Position numbers and translations under genes: made by a program. The notes under the pieces were generated by a model, which was not told the origin of the DNA, made no database searches, and saw only the letters and a list, made by a program, of their open reading frames with translations. Positions 62,976-64,000 of a stretch of DNA of 64,000 bases are shown one piece after another. Numbering within the stretch: the first letter of the stretch is position 1; the number at the start of each line of letters is the position of its first letter. Origin of the DNA: Chamaelirium japonicum (Eukaryota > Streptophyta > Magnoliopsida > Liliales > Melanthiaceae); assembly GCA_947650365.1 (NCBI GenBank), contig CANTAL010000020.1, forward strand, positions 992,001-1,056,000. Direction: 5' to 3'.

Positions 62976-64000
62976 GTTTTGGATTAGAGTAGGACTTCTT
63001 CTTTCTTCTCTCTTTATTTATCTCTCCATTCTCTTCCCTCTTCTTCTCTCTCTTCTGTTGAGTTTTTGAATTTAGATTCCTTCTTACTTTACACCTATAC
63101 CCGTGGCTAATGGATTAGAGCAAGACTTCTTCCCTCTTCTCTTTTTATTTATCTCTCCGTCCACTTCTCTCTTCTTGTTTCTCTTCTGTCTTCGTTTCTC
63201 ACTCTATTTTCTTATAACTGGTGGACTGGGCTTGATATATTCGTGCTGATAATGTGTTATGAGATGGGAGAAAGAGAGAGCCATCACACGTGCCCTACCC
63301 TAAAGGGGTCGTATAAATATTAAGAAGTGGAGTTTTGGAATTTGGATTCTTTCTTACTTCACACTTATACCCATGGCCAATGGGTTAGAGCAAGACTTCT
63401 TTTCTCTTCTCTCTTCGTTTATCTCTTCGTTCTCTTCTATCTTTCTCTTTCTTTTATCTTTGTTTCTCTCTCTATTTTCTTGTGATTAGTCGGTTGGGCT
63501 CAATATGTTCGTGCTGATAATATATTATGAGAAAAGAGAAAAGGACCTAAATAAATTAATATAAATCTCTCTAGTTTTAATAATTAAACAGAAGTCTGTC
63601 CTTATTTTCTCTCTCTTCTGTGGAGTTATGGAGTTAAGATTCCTTATTACTTCATTCCTATACCTGTGGCCAATGGACTGGAGCAATACTTCTTCTCTCT
63701 TCTCTCTTCGTTAATCTCTACGTTCTCTTCTCGATTCTTCTCTCTCTTCTCTATTCTCCGTTCTCTTCTATCTTCTTCTCTCTCGTCTATGGACTTTTGG
63801 AATTTAGATTCCTTCTTACTTAGCACCTATACCCCTGGCCAATGGATTAGAGCAAGACTACTTTTGCCCTTCTTTTTTCTTTTATCTCTCGGTTCTCTTC
63901 TCTCTTCTACCTAAATAATTTAATTAAATAATATAATTATTTAATTAAGGGAGAAACTAAGACAGAAGAGAAAGAAGAAGAGAGAAGAGAACAGAGAGAT
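62976..64000 (-). repeat. Array block: reverse units reaching the window end
   Basis: Conserved sites lie near 63240 and 63520. The GAAGTCTGTCCTTATT link lies near 63590 and the ACCTAAATAATTTAATTAAA spacer at 63909, after which a forward purine piece begins. The order matches 12.4-13.45 kb. The array continues beyond the window. Confidence 0.75.

Larger units (their letters stand above)
7942..64000. repeat. 56-kb array of direct and inverted LTR-like units, gene-free
   Basis: The same few phrases recur throughout on both strands: TTAGGGTTTCCCATAG, CTTAGGCCCTAAG, CCTATAAATAATATACGACC, CCCTTTAGGGTGGGGC, CGTTATCAGCACGAACATG, a long GA-rich tract, CCATTGGCCACGGGTATAGG and AATTCCAAAACTCCACTTC. 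Head-to-tail spacing is about 320 bp for short units, about 355 bp for units with an extra CT-rich/telo-box part (for example 53969-54323), about 190 bp for purine-only units, and 1-1.3 kb where an AT island is included. By eye there are about 130 copies of the CGTTATCAGCACGA site, 60 forward and 70 reverse. Copies are clearly diverged. I find no protein domain in the array. Order (TATA, short leader, possible primer site, ATG, purine tract) suggests a derelict non-autonomous LTR element, but no intact LTR pair or target duplication can be defined. Confidence 0.85.

Noticed and set aside
8000-64000. About one hundred open frames of 60-180 codons on both strands, often with similar protein endings such as SPLATGIGVK or TLKGSYIIYRV
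   Set aside because: They come from purine- or pyrimidine-rich unit parts. A pure pyrimidine strand cannot contain a stop codon and a GA-rich strand rarely does. Frames shift between copies and no domain is recognisable, so they are not annotated as genes.
7942-64000. Telomeric or interstitial telomere repeat
   Set aside because: TTAGGGTTT and TTTAGGG occur once per unit at fixed promoter positions, never as tandem telomere repeats.
7942-64000. tRNA-Ile genes or tRNA-derived SINEs, because the reverse unit contains GTGCTGATAACG
   Set aside because: Only the anticodon-arm-like core is present. There are no A and B boxes, acceptor stem or T arm around it.
7942-64000. CRISPR-like array
   Set aside because: Units are long, diverged, in both orientations and lack short constant repeats with unique spacers. 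The genome is eukaryotic.
7942-64000. Intact TRIM or solo-LTR elements with definable ends
   Set aside because: Although TATA, primer-like site and purine tract are in LTR-element order, I could not find matching LTR pairs with TG...CA ends and target duplications, because every unit runs into another unit.
7942-64000. The array as a pure assembly artefact
   Set aside because: Copies differ by many substitutions and nested rearrangements that form a consistent history, including a clean transposon insertion. Collapsed or chimeric assembly would not create this, although long-read confirmation is still desirable.

Overview
The window is nuclear DNA from a land plant, most likely a flowering plant with a repeat-rich genome. 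The species cannot be named from it. The evidence is a Tat-clade Ty3/gypsy retrotransposon with an archaeal-type RNase H, a mini-CACTA transposon, plant telo-box and TATA motifs, and heavy CpG decay. I see no complete host gene.

Positions 1-7941 are most of one Tat-type LTR retrotransposon read on the minus strand. Its 5' LTR (7296-7941) is on the right, followed leftward by a primer binding site, a short leader, one continuous gag-protease-RT-RNaseH-integrase frame (7140 down to 1258) broken by four nonsense codons, a tandem-repeat spacer (832-1150), and a spliced coiled-coil ORF on the opposite strand (1-559). The 3' LTR lies outside the window. The right LTR edge abuts array sequence in mid-unit, so the element appears to have inserted into the array, which should resume beyond its left end.

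Positions 7942-64000 (about 56 kb) are one very large, degenerate, gene-free array. Its building block looks like the promoter/leader end of a non-autonomous LTR retroelement. In forward sense it runs: AT-rich segment (up to about 0.9 kb), telo-box TTAGGGTTT, a CTTAGG/CCTAAG dyad, TATAAATA, a leader of about 70 bp with CCCTTTAGGG, a conserved site CGTTATCAGCACGA, an ATG 3 bp later, 100-200 bp of nearly pure purine, then a tail reading CCACGGGTATAGGTGTGAAG to CCAAAACTCCACTTCTCAATA. By eye I count about 130 copies of the conserved site, about 60 forward and 70 reverse. Forward and reverse copies are often joined at one recurrent inverted junction, giving convergent promoter pairs with their conserved sites about 235-270 bp apart.

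Above the unit level, the array grew by multi-kilobase direct duplications that can be read from shared rearrangements: 17.8-27.4 kb with 34.5-45.5 kb, 9.0-13.5 kb with 59.2-64.0 kb, 13.0-16.8 kb with 27.8-30.9 kb, and 53.0-55.7 kb with 56.8-59.2 kb. No reverse transcriptase, transposase or other protein domain is encoded in the array. Its many short open frames follow from purine/pyrimidine-rich sequence. The most interesting proposals are the convergent hairpin-forming module, the match of the conserved site to the tRNA-Ile anticodon arm, and the pairing of telo-box and GA-repeat motifs in each unit.
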